64,000 nucleotides of DNA, taken from NCBI GenBank assembly GCA_017436785.1, contig JAFSCK010000017.1:16022-80021 (forward strand), read 5' to 3'. The position numbers were made by a program, and so were the translations under genes. The notes beneath the pieces were generated by a model, which did not search any database, was not told the origin of the DNA, and worked only from the letters and a program-made list of their open reading frames with translations. The stretch comes from Oscillospiraceae bacterium. Its GTDB lineage: Bacteria > Bacillota > Clostridia > Oscillospirales > Oscillospiraceae. Positions 50,637 through 59,432 of this stretch are shown piece after piece (the first letter of the stretch is position 1; each line of letters opens with the position of its first letter).

Positions 50637-50957
50637 ATGGGCAAGATTCGACATCCGGGAGAAGACCTGTTTTATGAGGCGGTGCTGTCTTTGAAGACAC
50701 CTGAAGACTGCCGCGTGTTTTTTGAAGATATCTGCACCATCAAGGAGCTGCAGTCCCTCTTCCAGCGGTTCCGGGTGGCCTGTCTGCTGGATTCCGGCAG
50801 CAATTATATTGAAGTATCGGAAGCTACCGGTGCCAGCTCTGCCACCATCAGCCGGGTGAACCGGTGCCTAAACTATGGCGGCGGTTATCGCACCGCGCTG
50901 GACTATCTGAAGAAAGCGGGGATATTAGATGATGACGGATGTGATCCTGAAGCATGA
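50637..50957 (+). CDS. YerC/YecD-family TrpR-like regulator
   Basis: A 106-residue TrpR-superfamily protein of the YerC/YecD group (DLFYEAVLSLKTPEDCRVFF, DICTIKELQSLFQRFRVA, then the helix-turn-helix YIEVSEATGASSATISRVNR and LNYGGGYRTAL). Such genes often lead histidine operons in Firmicutes and are thought to act as histidine-linked repressors; the role is inferred from that. The ATG at 50637 follows AAAGGA. Its end overlaps the hisZ start by 29 bases. Confidence 0.88.
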   Translation: MGKIRHPGEDLFYEAVLSLKTPEDCRVFFEDICTIKELQSLFQRFRVACLLDSGSNYIEVSEATGASSATISRVNRCLNYGGGYRTALDYLKKAGILDDDGCDPEA

Positions 50958-52005
50958 GGAACGGGCGGTCTTTACTCTGCGCAGCCTCTACCGCCGCTAT
51001 GGGTATGCCCCCTATAAAATGAGCAAGTTTGAGGAATATGACCTCTATGTCCGCAACAAGGATTTTCTGGTGTCTGACCAGATCATCACCTTCTCCGGAG
51101 ACCGGGGCAAGCTCATGGCTCTGAAGCCGGACGTGACCCTCTCCATTGTGAAGAACGCCCCGGAGGAGCCCGGGGTAGTGCAGAAGGTCTATTATAATGA
51201 GAATGTCTACCGGGATTACCGGGAGATCATGCAGGCAGGTCTGGAATGTGTGGGCGACCTTGGCGACTACGAGATCGCAGAGGTGGTGCTTCTGGCAGCA
51301 AGGAGCCTTCAGCTGCTGGGAAGCAGCTATGTACTGGACATTTCCCACATGGGTCTGCTTTCTGCCGTGCTGGAAAGCTGCGGCTTGAATGACCGGCAGC
51401 GGCCGCAGGCCATGGAAGCCCTGCGGCGGAAGAATGTGCAGGCCTTGCAGGACCTTTGCGGAGCAGACCGGAAGGCTTGGGAAAAGCTGGAAATGATCGC
51501 CTCCTGCCATGGCGGCAGGGAAGCGCTTCCCCGGGTAGCAGCGGTGCTGACCACGGAAGCGGAGCGGCAGGCCTTTGCCCAATTGGAAGACCTGTGGCAG
51601 GTTCTGGAGGAGAGCGGCTGCGCTGAGAACGTCTGCCTTGACTTTTCCGTGGGAAACAACATGGGCTATTACAGCGGCGTGGTCTTCCGGGGCTATCTTC
51701 CCGGTATTGCCAGCAGCATTCTCTCCGGAGGCCAGTACGATAAGCTCCCCCGGAAAATGGGACGCAAAGCCAAGGCTATCGGCTTTGCCCTGTACTTAGA
51801 TCTCTTGCAGGAGCTGTACCGGGAGGAAAACCCCTTCGATGTGGATACGCTGATCCTCCACGATGGCACGGTAGCGCCCCTGGTCCTGACAAAGGCGGCG
51901 GAGGAAGCCGCGCAAAAGGGCACGGTGCTGGTATCCCGGCAGCAGCCAAAGGACCGCCGGTGGAAGTGGCTGATCCGTTTCGAGAAAGGAGTGCGCCTGC
52001 TGTGA
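50929..52005 (+). CDS. hisZ: ATP phosphoribosyltransferase regulatory subunit
   Basis: A 358-residue class II aminoacyl-tRNA synthetase-like protein lacking the anticodon domain. Motif-2-like KLMALKPDVTLSIVKN and motif-3-like SGGQYDKLPRKMGRKAKAIGFALY are visible. It forms the HisZ-HisG complex that starts histidine synthesis; the short HisG next door requires it. The start (ATGATG at 50929) lies within the regulator gene, and its stop overlaps the GTG of hisG. Confidence 0.93.
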   Translation: MMTDVILKHEERAVFTLRSLYRRYGYAPYKMSKFEEYDLYVRNKDFLVSDQIITFSGDRGKLMALKPDVTLSIVKNAPEEPGVVQKVYYNENVYRDYREIMQAGLECVGDLGDYEIAEVVLLAARSLQLLGSSYVLDISHMGLLSAVLESCGLNDRQRPQAMEALRRKNVQALQDLCGADRKAWEKLEMIASCHGGREALPRVAAVLTTEAERQAFAQLEDLWQVLEESGCAENVCLDFSVGNNMGYYSGVVFRGYLPGIASSILSGGQYDKLPRKMGRKAKAIGFALYLDLLQELYREENPFDVDTLILHDGTVAPLVLTKAAEEAAQKGTVLVSRQQPKDRRWKWLIRFEKGVRLL

Positions 52006-52637
52006 AGACTTGGATCAATATTGCCCTGCCCAAGGGCCGTCTGGGTGAAAAGGCTTACCGTATGCTGAAGGAAAGCGGCTACGAGTGCCCTTCCATCGAG
52101 GATCCGGGCCGGAAGCTGATTTTTGAAAACCCTGAAAAGGGTGTTCGCTATTTCTGGGTGAAGCCCTCCGACGTTGCCATTTATGTGGAACGAGGTGCAG
52201 CGGACCTTGGCATCGTGGGCAAGGATATTTTGCTGGAATACCAGCCCGATGTTTACGAGCTGCTGGACCTGCAGATGGGAAAATGCCGCATGGCAGTGGC
52301 AGGAAAAAAGGATTTCCGTGACCCCATCGGCAGGACCTTGAAGGTAGCCACCAAATTTCCCAATATTACCTTAGATCATTACAACAGCAAGTGCCGGGAT
52401 ATCGATATCATCCATCTCAACGGCTCCATCGAGCTGGCCCCCATTCTGGGCCTCAGCCATGTGATCGTGGACATCGTGGAGACCGGTTCTACGCTGAAAG
52501 AAAACGATCTGGTGGTCTATGAGGAGATCGTCCCCATCAGTGCACGGCTCATCGCCAATACCGCCAGCTATCAATTTAAGGATGACGCCATCAACGCCAT
52601 CCGCCGGAAGTTACAGAAACAGGTGGAGAGCAGATGA
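52002..52637 (+). CDS. hisG: ATP phosphoribosyltransferase, short form
   Basis: A 211-residue short-form HisG (no C-terminal regulatory domain), the committed step of histidine synthesis. Seen: INIALPKGRLGEKAYRML, DVAIYVERGAADLGIVGKD, GKCRMAVAG, VATKFPNIT and the PRPP loop DIVETGSTLKEN. The start is GTG at 52002, overlapping the hisZ stop (GTGA) with AAAGGAG about nine bases upstream. An ATG further upstream lies inside hisZ. Confidence 0.95.
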   Translation: MKTWINIALPKGRLGEKAYRMLKESGYECPSIEDPGRKLIFENPEKGVRYFWVKPSDVAIYVERGAADLGIVGKDILLEYQPDVYELLDLQMGKCRMAVAGKKDFRDPIGRTLKVATKFPNITLDHYNSKCRDIDIIHLNGSIELAPILGLSHVIVDIVETGSTLKENDLVVYEEIVPISARLIANTASYQFKDDAINAIRRKLQKQVESR

Positions 52638-53908
52638 TCAAGATCATGAAATACGGTCAGGTGCCTAACAGCGAAATTTTCGCCCGGGTCGTCCCTGCCG
52701 TTAACGTAGAAGACATTGTGGCAGAGATCATTGCCAATGTCCGTAAATTGGGCGACAAGGCCCTTCTGGAATACAATTTCAAATTCGACAAGGCAGCGCT
52801 GACCGCCTTGCAGGTCACGCAGGAGGAAATTGACGAGGCCTTTGCTGCTGTAGATGAAAAATTTCTTACCATTTTAGAGCAGGCGGCGGAAAATATCCGG
52901 GCCTTCCATTCCCGTCAGGTCCGCAATTCCTTCGTCATTGCGGAAAAGCCCGGCATCGTGCTGGGTCAGAAGGTGACGCCCATTGAGAATGTGGGCATCT
53001 ATGTCCCCGGCGGCACCGCTGCTTATCCCTCCACCGTGCTGATGGACTCCATCCCGGCAAAAATTGCCGGATGCAGCCAGATCGTCATGGTGACGCCTCC
53101 CGGCAGGGATGGCAAGATCAACCCCGTGATTCTGGCTGCTGCCAAAATCGCCGGTGTGGACAAAATTTTCAAGGTCGGCGGCGCGCAGGCCATTGCCGCC
53201 CTTGCCTACGGCACGGAAAGCGTTCCCAAGGTGGATAAGATCGTGGGCCCCGGCAATGCCTTCGTGGCGGAAGCAAAGAAGCAGGTCTTCGGCATGGTGT
53301 CCATCGACATGATCGCCGGTCCCAGTGAAATTCTGGTGATCGCTGACGGAAAGAGCGACCCCGCTCACGTTGCTGCCGACCTGCTGAGCCAAGCCGAGCA
53401 TGATAAGCTGGCTTCCGCCGTGCTGGTCACTGACAGCGAAGCACTGGCACAGGCTGTCAGCGCGGAGCTGGAACGGCAGATCCCTCTGCTGCCCCGTGCG
53501 GAAATTGCCCGGGCCTCTATTGATAACAACGGAAAAATTATTGTGGCGGAAACCCTGATGTCCGGCATCGACATTGCCAACGAGATCGCCCCGGAGCATC
53601 TGGAACTGATGGTGGACGATCCCTTTGCCTACTTAGATGCGGTGAAGCATGCAGGCTCCATCTTCATGGGCCGCAATTGCCCGGAGGCGCTGGGTGACTA
53701 CTTTGCAGGCCCCAACCACACCCTGCCCACCTCCGGCACTGCCCGGTTCTCCAGCCCCTTAAGCGTGGACGACTTCGTGAAAAAGAGCCAGTTCACCTAC
53801 TATACTGCCGATGCCCTCAGCACTGTGGCGGAGTCCATCGACTATTTTGCGGGGCAGGAGGGCCTGCAGGCCCACGGAAAGAGCGTCATGATCCGAAAGG
53901 AGGGCTAA
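52634..53908 (+). CDS. hisD: Histidinol dehydrogenase
   Basis: A 424-residue zinc enzyme carrying out the last two oxidation steps to histidine. Motifs: GIYVPGGTAAYPSTVLMDSIPA shortened here to VPGGTAAYPSTVLM, VGGAQAIAALAYGTESVPKV, VDKIVGPGNAFVAEAK, MIAGPSEILV, LLSQAEHDKLASAVLVT, and GPNHTLPTSGTARFSSPL. Its ATG overlaps the hisG stop (ATGA). Confidence 0.96.
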   Translation: MIKIMKYGQVPNSEIFARVVPAVNVEDIVAEIIANVRKLGDKALLEYNFKFDKAALTALQVTQEEIDEAFAAVDEKFLTILEQAAENIRAFHSRQVRNSFVIAEKPGIVLGQKVTPIENVGIYVPGGTAAYPSTVLMDSIPAKIAGCSQIVMVTPPGRDGKINPVILAAAKIAGVDKIFKVGGAQAIAALAYGTESVPKVDKIVGPGNAFVAEAKKQVFGMVSIDMIAGPSEILVIADGKSDPAHVAADLLSQAEHDKLASAVLVTDSEALAQAVSAELERQIPLLPRAEIARASIDNNGKIIVAETLMSGIDIANEIAPEHLELMVDDPFAYLDAVKHAGSIFMGRNCPEALGDYFAGPNHTLPTSGTARFSSPLSVDDFVKKSQFTYYTADALSTVAESIDYFAGQEGLQAHGKSVMIRKEG

Positions 53909-53910
53909 AT

Positions 53911-54969
53911 ATGAGCCGCTTTCTTGCGCCTCAGTTTCAGAAGCTGGAGGCCTACACCCCCGGCGAGCAGCCCCAGGACATGCAGTACATCAAGCTGAAT
54001 ACCAACGAGTCTCCCTATCCTCCTGCGCCTAGCGTGGTAGCAGCCATGACAGCCGGAGAGGTAGAACTGCTGCGGCTCTACTCTGATCCCACCGCCAAAA
54101 ACCTGAAGGAAAAGCTGGCGGGCCTCTATGGCGTAACCCCGGAAAATGTCTTCGTGTCCAACGGTTCAGACGAGGTACTGAACTTTGCCTTTATGGCCTT
54201 TGGAAGCAAAGGTGTGGTGTTTCCGGAAATCAGCTACGGCTTTTACGCGGTTTACGCCGACCTGTATGCACTGGAAGCGGAGAAAATTCCGCTGAAACCC
54301 GACTTTTCCATCGCTTACCGGGACTACTGCGGAAAAAACAAAATGGTGGTCATCGCCAATCCCAACGCCCCCACCGGTATGCGTATCCCGGTTTCGGAGA
54401 TTGAAGAAATCTTGAAGACCAACCCGGATTCTCTGGTGCTCATTGACGAGGCCTATGTGGACTTTGGCGGGGAAAGCTGCCTGCCTCTGATTGGAAAATA
54501 CGATAACCTTTTGGTGACCCGAACCTTCTCCAAATCCCGGTGCCTTGCCGGCGGACGTCTGGGCTATGCCTTTGCAAGCTCTGCCATTATTGCCGATTTG
54601 GAAAAGATCAAATATTCCACCAATCCCTATAATATTAACCGCATGACGCTTCTGCTGGGAGAAAAAACGGTAGAGGCGGAAGAATACTATCAGGAAAAAT
54701 GCGCCGAGATCATCCAGACCCGCGCATGGACGGCAAGGCAGCTGGAAGAATTGGGCTTCACCGTCCTGCCCAGCCAAACCAACTTCCTCTTTGCCAAAAC
54801 TGACAAAATGGACGGCGGTGAACTGTACAATGCGCTGAAACAGCAGGGCATTCTGGTCCGCCATTTCTCTGATCCTAAGATCGCCCAATATAACCGCATC
54901 ACCATCGGCACCCCAGAACAGATGGCGCGGTTTGTGGAAATAGTGCACCAGATCCTTGCAGCAATGTAG
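53911..54969 (+). CDS. hisC: Histidinol-phosphate aminotransferase
   Basis: A 352-residue fold-type I PLP aminotransferase. KLNTNESPYPPAPSV opens the protein; VFVSNGSDEVLNFAFMAF, VVIANPNAPTG, LVLIDEAYVDF and the PLP lysine in TRTFSKSRCLAGGRLGYA follow. It begins two bases after hisD behind AAGGAGGG. A palindromic repeat cluster lies between it and hisB. The in-frame stop overlaps the start of that repeat (ATGTAGGG). Confidence 0.95.
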   Translation: MSRFLAPQFQKLEAYTPGEQPQDMQYIKLNTNESPYPPAPSVVAAMTAGEVELLRLYSDPTAKNLKEKLAGLYGVTPENVFVSNGSDEVLNFAFMAFGSKGVVFPEISYGFYAVYADLYALEAEKIPLKPDFSIAYRDYCGKNKMVVIANPNAPTGMRIPVSEIEEILKTNPDSLVLIDEAYVDFGGESCLPLIGKYDNLLVTRTFSKSRCLAGGRLGYAFASSAIIADLEKIKYSTNPYNINRMTLLLGEKTVEAEEYYQEKCAEIIQTRAWTARQLEELGFTVLPSQTNFLFAKTDKMDGGELYNALKQQGILVRHFSDPKIAQYNRITIGTPEQMARFVEIVHQILAAM

Positions 54970-55101
54970 GGCGGGGTTATGACCCCGCCGACCCGCCTGC
55001 AAATTTGCAGAGCGTTCTGTCAGACAGGAATCAAACATTCCTGATTGTTGTAACATGGATATCATCGCAACCTGATCGGCGGATTTCTGACCCCGCCCTA
55101 C
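54966..55101. repeat. Composite of two GTAGGG palindromes in inverted orientation
   Basis: GTAGGGCGGGGTTATGACCCC (54966-54986) and GGATTTCTGACCCCGCCCTAC (55081-55101) bracket a 94-base centre with GCAAATTTGC. It forms a larger element inside the his operon, and the first repeat supplies the TAG stop of hisC. Confidence 0.7.
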
Positions 55102-55118
55102 AGAATTGAGGTATACAT

Positions 55119-55700
55119 ATGAGAACCTGTGAATTAAGCCGCAAAACTGCGGAAACGGATATTTCCCTATCCCTGAATTTAGACGGCACCGGAAAAAGCA
55201 GCATCAATACCGGCTGTGGTTTTCTGGATCACATGCTGACCCTCTTTGCTGCCCACGGCAAATTCGATTTGACCGTAACCTGCGCAGGAGATACCTATGT
55301 GGATGACCACCACAGTGTGGAGGACATTGGCATCTGCTTAGGACAGGCTTTCCAGCAGGCGCTGGGTGATAAGCGGGGCATCACCCGCTATGGTTCTTTC
55401 CTGCTGCCAATGGATGAGGCACTGATTCTGTCAGCTGTGGATATTTCCGGCAGAAGCTGCCTGTGCTTTGGCTTGGAGATCCCCACCCAGAAGATTGGCA
55501 GCTTCGATACGGAGCTGGTGGAGGAATTTTTCCTTGCCTTTACCCGTAACTGCCCCATGAGTCTGCATATCCGGCAGCTGGCTGGCAAAAATGCCCACCA
55601 CATCGTGGAGGGTGCTTTCAAATCCGTAGCCCGGGCCTTAAAAGCTGCCGTGGCGCTGGATGGGACCAATGACATTCCTTCTACCAAGGGGGTGCTGTGA
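55119..55700 (+). CDS. hisB: Imidazoleglycerol-phosphate dehydratase
   Basis: A 193-residue monofunctional HisB. Metal-binding signatures are [36 protein letters not shown], and later [19 protein letters not shown]. The histidinol phosphatase domain found in the E. coli enzyme is absent, as usual for Firmicutes. The stop overlaps the hisH start. Confidence 0.96.
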   Translation: MRTCELSRKTAETDISLSLNLDGTGKSSINTGCGFLDHMLTLFAAHGKFDLTVTCAGDTYVDDHHSVEDIGICLGQAFQQALGDKRGITRYGSFLLPMDEALILSAVDISGRSCLCFGLEIPTQKIGSFDTELVEEFFLAFTRNCPMSLHIRQLAGKNAHHIVEGAFKSVARALKAAVALDGTNDIPSTKGVL

Positions 55701-56302
55701 TGGTCGGCATCATTGACTATGGCGTGGGAAACCTATTTTCCCTGTGTTCCTCCTTCAAGGCCATCGGCGTGGAGGCTTTCGTCAGCGGTGACCCGGTGGA
55801 GCTTGCCAAGGCAGACCGTCTGGTGCTGCCCGGCGTAGGTGCCTTTGAGGATGCAGCAAAGAAGCTCCGGGCTTCCGGGCTGGACAGCTTTGTTCGCCAG
55901 CAGGCAAGAGCGGGAAAGCCTCTGTTGGGCATTTGCCTTGGGATGCAGATGCTCTTTGAAAAGAGCTTTGAGTATGGCGAGCACGAGGGCATGGGCCTGC
56001 TGAAGGGACAGGTAGTGCCCATGGCAGGCAAGCTGCCCCAGGATCTGAAGATCCCCCACATGGGATGGAACAAGCTGGAATGGAAGTCCGGACGGCTGCT
56101 GGAAGCCGTGGACGGCCAGTTCGTCTATTTCGTCCACTCCTACTATGCCAGCGGCTGCGAAGCATCCCTTGCCGCCGTGACGGAGTACGGCATCCCCATC
56201 ACCGCCGCCGTGGAGCAGGGCAACATCTTCGGCTGTCAGTTCCACCCGGAAAAGAGCGGCAATGTGGGATTGCAGATCCTTCGCAGATTCTGTGAAATTT
56301 AA
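55700..56302 (+). CDS. hisH: Imidazole glycerol phosphate synthase, glutamine amidotransferase subunit
   Basis: A 200-residue class I amidotransferase that feeds ammonia to HisF. The catalytic triad is visible: Cys79 in GICLGMQMLF, His182 and Glu184 in QFHPEKSG. The oxyanion-strand region VLPGVGAFEDA is intact. I take the ATG at 55700 (MVGIIDYG), which overlaps the hisB stop and follows AAGGGGG. It is followed by a 178-base gap filled mainly by a large repeat. Confidence 0.95.
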   Translation: MVGIIDYGVGNLFSLCSSFKAIGVEAFVSGDPVELAKADRLVLPGVGAFEDAAKKLRASGLDSFVRQQARAGKPLLGICLGMQMLFEKSFEYGEHEGMGLLKGQVVPMAGKLPQDLKIPHMGWNKLEWKSGRLLEAVDGQFVYFVHSYYASGCEASLAAVTEYGIPITAAVEQGNIFGCQFHPEKSGNVGLQILRRFCEI

Positions 56303-56308
56303 TTATTA

Positions 56309-56456
56309 TGTCATTGCGAACCAGTCCGCAGACTACTCCGTGCTAAGAGCCGCCTGCGGCGTTGTGCTCTGTACGCGATAAGCGGGCGCAGTGGTGAGGC
56401 AATCCCCTAATATGCGGGAGATTGCCACGTCGGACTGCGTCCTCCTCGCAATGACA
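56309..56456. repeat. TGTCATTGCGA repeat family, copy with an insertion
   Basis: TGTCATTGCGAACCAGTCC starts a CCAG-type arm, but its GGTG end is displaced by about 60 extra bases containing GCCGCCTGCGGCG. The rest (GGCAATCCCC, GGGAGATTGCCACGTCGGAC, CTCGCAATGACA) is normal. It lies between hisH and hisA. Confidence 0.75.
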
Positions 56457-56479
56457 GAACAATAAAAGGAGGGCAGTAA

Positions 56480-57193
56480 ATGTATATTTATCCTGCCATT
56501 GATCTATATGCGGGCAAGGCTGTCCGGCTTTACAAGGGCGACTATGCTCAGATGACAGTCTACAGCGAATGCCCTGCTGAGGTGGCCAAAGCCTTTGCCG
56601 AAGCCGGTGCCAGCCATATCCATCTGGTGGATCTGGAGGGAGCAAAAAAGGGTCAGCCTGCCAATTTGGAAACCATTGCCGGCATTATCAAGGCTGCGGA
56701 CCTCTTTGTAGAGGTGGGCGGCGGTATCCGAAATCTGGAGACAGTGGAACAGTACCTCGCCATCGGTGTGGACCGGGTGATCCTCGGCACTGCGGCGGTG
56801 ACTGACCCGGACTTTCTGGAAGCCGCTCTTGTCCAATATGGAGAAAAAATCGCTGTAGGTGTGGATCTCAAGGACGGTTTCGTTGCCATTAAGGGCTGGA
56901 CGGAAACCAGCACCCTGACAGCCGATGCCTTCTTCGCCAAAATGGAAGCATTGGGGGTCAAAACCGTCATCTGCACCGATATCTCCCGGGATGGGGCCAT
57001 GAAGGGCACCAACCGGGAACTGTACCGGGCGCTTTCCCAGAAGTATGCCATTGACCTGATTGCATCCGGCGGTGTGTCTACCTTGGAGGATGTTCAGGCC
57101 CTTGCCGCTATGGATCTGCACGGTGCCATCATCGGCAAAGCCTACTACATCGGTGCCATTGATTTGAAAACTGCAATCGAGGTGGCCTTATGA
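56480..57193 (+). CDS. hisA: ProFAR isomerase
   Basis: A 237-residue TIM-barrel isomerase. Catalytic Asp8 lies in YPAIDLYAGKAVRL and the second Asp in KTVICTDISRDGAMKGTN; LVDLEGAKKGQPAN, VEVGGGIRNLE and LIASGGVSTLEDV complete the phosphate-binding strands. It starts behind AAAAGGAGGG and overlaps hisF by four bases. Confidence 0.96.
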   Translation: MYIYPAIDLYAGKAVRLYKGDYAQMTVYSECPAEVAKAFAEAGASHIHLVDLEGAKKGQPANLETIAGIIKAADLFVEVGGGIRNLETVEQYLAIGVDRVILGTAAVTDPDFLEAALVQYGEKIAVGVDLKDGFVAIKGWTETSTLTADAFFAKMEALGVKTVICTDISRDGAMKGTNRELYRALSQKYAIDLIASGGVSTLEDVQALAAMDLHGAIIGKAYYIGAIDLKTAIEVAL

Positions 57194-57948
57194 TTACAAA
57201 GCGCATCATTCCCTGTTTGGATGTCCGTAATGGCCGGGTAGTGAAGGGAACCAATTTTCAGGGCCTGCAGGACGTTTCCTCTCCCGTGGAGTTGGGAAAA
57301 TTCTATTCCGACAACGGCGCCGACGAGCTGGTGTTTTATGACATCACCGCCTCCGCCGAAGGCCGGAAGCTGTTCACCGACATTCTGACGGAGGTGGCCT
57401 CCACCATTTTCATCCCCTTGACGGTAGGCGGCGGCATCAACACCGTGGAGGATTTTGACCGGGTGCTGAAATGCGGTGCCGACAAGGTCAGCGTCAATTC
57501 CGGCGCCATCCGCAATCCCGATCTGGTGCGGGAAGCTGCCCGGCTCTACGGCGACCAGTGCGTGGTACTGTCTGCCGATGTGAAGCGGGTGGCAGGAGAA
57601 TTTCGGGTCTTTGCCAAGGGCGGCCGGGAAGATACCGGCATGGAGGCCATTTCGTGGATCAAGCGCTGCGTCGCCAACGGCGCAGGCGAGGTGGTCCTGA
57701 ACTCCATTGATACCGACGGTGTGAAGAAGGGCTTTGATTTGGAGATGCTGGAAGCCGTCTCCAACGCAGTTGAGGTCCCTGTCATCGCCTCCGGCGGCGC
57801 GGGCTGTAAGGAGGACTTTATCACCCTCTTTAAAACCCTGCCCAAGGTAGATGCAGGTCTTGCCGCCTCCATCTTCCATTTTGGTCAGGTACAGATTCCC
57901 GACTTGAAACGGACACTTAGGGACAACGACATTTTGGTGAGGTTGTAA
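57190..57948 (+). CDS. hisF: Imidazole glycerol phosphate synthase cyclase subunit
   Basis: A 252-residue TIM barrel paired with HisH. Catalytic Asp11 is in [15 protein letters not shown] and the second Asp in [44 protein letters not shown] and [13 protein letters not shown] are typical. Its ATG overlaps the hisA stop (ATGA), and hisIE follows after one base. Confidence 0.97.
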   Translation: MITKRIIPCLDVRNGRVVKGTNFQGLQDVSSPVELGKFYSDNGADELVFYDITASAEGRKLFTDILTEVASTIFIPLTVGGGINTVEDFDRVLKCGADKVSVNSGAIRNPDLVREAARLYGDQCVVLSADVKRVAGEFRVFAKGGREDTGMEAISWIKRCVANGAGEVVLNSIDTDGVKKGFDLEMLEAVSNAVEVPVIASGGAGCKEDFITLFKTLPKVDAGLAASIFHFGQVQIPDLKRTLRDNDILVRL

Positions 57949-57949
57949 T

Positions 57950-58594
57950 ATGGATTTGGAAAAACTGAAATTTGACGAAAAGGGTCTGATCCCCGCCATT
58001 GTGGTGGATGATGACACCGGGAAGGTGCTGACCCTTGCCTATATGAGCCGGGAAAGCCTGCAGATTTCCATAGAGAAAGGCTTGACCTGCTTCTTCAGCC
58101 GCTCCCGACAGGCGCTGTGGCTGAAGGGAGAAACCAGCGGAAACTACCAGCACATCGTATCCATCACCGCGGACTGTGATTATGACGCGCTGGAGGTTCG
58201 GGTGAAGAAGGACGGTCCCGCCTGCCATTTGGGAACGGACTCCTGCTTCCACAATCCCATTCTGGGAGAAAAAGCAGAAAAATTCCAGTTGGAAGGCCTG
58301 TACCAGCTGCTTTTGAGCCGAAAAAAGGAGCTGCCGGAAGGCTCCTACACTACCTACCTGTTCCAAAAGGGCCTTGATAAGATCCTGAAAAAGGTAGGAG
58401 AAGAATCCACGGAGGTCATTATTGGTGCGAAATCCAAGGATAAGGCGGAAACCATCTACGAAATTGCCGACCTCACTTACCATGTGCTGGTGCTGATGGT
58501 GGAAATGGGCATCTCGGTGGAGGAGATCCGTAAGGAGCTGGCAGGCCGTCATATCATCGACCACAAGGTAAAGCAGGAAAAAATGACGGGCTGA
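57950..58594 (+). CDS. hisI: Bifunctional phosphoribosyl-AMP cyclohydrolase / phosphoribosyl-ATP pyrophosphatase
   Basis: A 214-residue HisIE fusion. Residues 1-105 are the zinc cyclohydrolase ([56 protein letters not shown]). Residues about 115-205 are the MazG-like pyrophosphatase ([40 protein letters not shown]). It performs steps two and three of the pathway and is the last recognised his gene. Confidence 0.96.
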   Translation: MDLEKLKFDEKGLIPAIVVDDDTGKVLTLAYMSRESLQISIEKGLTCFFSRSRQALWLKGETSGNYQHIVSITADCDYDALEVRVKKDGPACHLGTDSCFHNPILGEKAEKFQLEGLYQLLLSRKKELPEGSYTTYLFQKGLDKILKKVGEESTEVIIGAKSKDKAETIYEIADLTYHVLVLMVEMGISVEEIRKELAGRHIIDHKVKQEKMTG

Positions 58595-58602
58595 GGTGCG
58601 CC

Positions 58603-59385
58603 ATGAGAGAGAAACTGGATACCATTCCCATCAATGACGCCTTTGCCTCCGGTGACGAGTGTCCCTTCTGTTATCTGGAACGGGACGCGGAGCACCGGGC
58701 CATCAAATATACCATCGGTCCCGGAGCCAGTTACATGGAGCCGGAGATCCGCGCCATCACGGACCGCCGGGGCTTCTGCCGGCATCATCTGCACATGATG
58801 CACGGCTACGGCAATGCACTGGGCTGTGCCCTGATCCTGCAGACCTATTATACAGGTGTGCTGATGGAACTGGAGCGGCAGCTGGATAGCTACGAGCTGC
58901 CGCCGAAGCGGAGCCTTTTGCGGAAAAAGCCGCCAGTCGCGGAGAAAACGGACATGCTTGCGTGGCTGGAGGAGAAGCAGAGCAGCTGCTTCGTATGTGA
59001 CCAGATGGATGAGAACATGCAGCGCTACGTTGATACCTTCTTCGCCATGCTGAAGGATGGCGAATTTCGGGAAACGGTGGAGCGTTCTAAGGGCTTCTGT
59101 CTGCACCATTTCCGCATTTTGCTGGAGGAGTCTGCAAATAGCCTGCCCAATGGCCAGCGGGAGTGGTTCCACGAGAAGATCCCTGCCCTGATGCAGGAAA
59201 ACCTGCTGCGAATCAAAGAAGACTTGGACTGGTTCGTTATGAAAAACGATTTCCGCAATGCAGGGAAGGAATGGAAAAACGCCCGGGATGCCGTGACCAG
59301 AGGCATGCAGAAGCTGCAGGGCGGCCACCCGGCGGATCCGGTTTTCCGAAGCGCTGATTATGGCATTAAGATACCGGGGAAATAA
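58603..59385 (+). CDS. DUF6062-like cysteine/histidine-rich protein
   Basis: A 260-residue soluble protein at the end of the his operon, eight bases after hisIE. Two copies of a Cys/His module are visible: DECPFCYLE with GFCRHHLHMM (residues about 18-68) and SSCFVCDQM with GFCLHHFRIL (about 128-174). I believe this is the clostridial DUF6062 family, which has no known function. The paired CxxC and CxHH groups could bind zinc or iron or act in redox. No link to histidine chemistry is evident except cotranscription. Confidence 0.65.
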   Translation: MREKLDTIPINDAFASGDECPFCYLERDAEHRAIKYTIGPGASYMEPEIRAITDRRGFCRHHLHMMHGYGNALGCALILQTYYTGVLMELERQLDSYELPPKRSLLRKKPPVAEKTDMLAWLEEKQSSCFVCDQMDENMQRYVDTFFAMLKDGEFRETVERSKGFCLHHFRILLEESANSLPNGQREWFHEKIPALMQENLLRIKEDLDWFVMKNDFRNAGKEWKNARDAVTRGMQKLQGGHPADPVFRSADYGIKIPGK

Positions 59386-59388
59386 CGA

Positions 59389-59418
59389 AAAAGCACGATC
59401 CGCAAGGATCGTGCTTTT
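59389..59418. terminator. Terminator of the his operon, shared with cstA
   Basis: Perfect stem AAAAGCACGATCC (59389-59401) / GGATCGTGCTTTT (59406-59418) with T-rich tails on both strands. Confidence 0.9.
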
Positions 59419-59432
59419 GTTATGGGTAAAAC

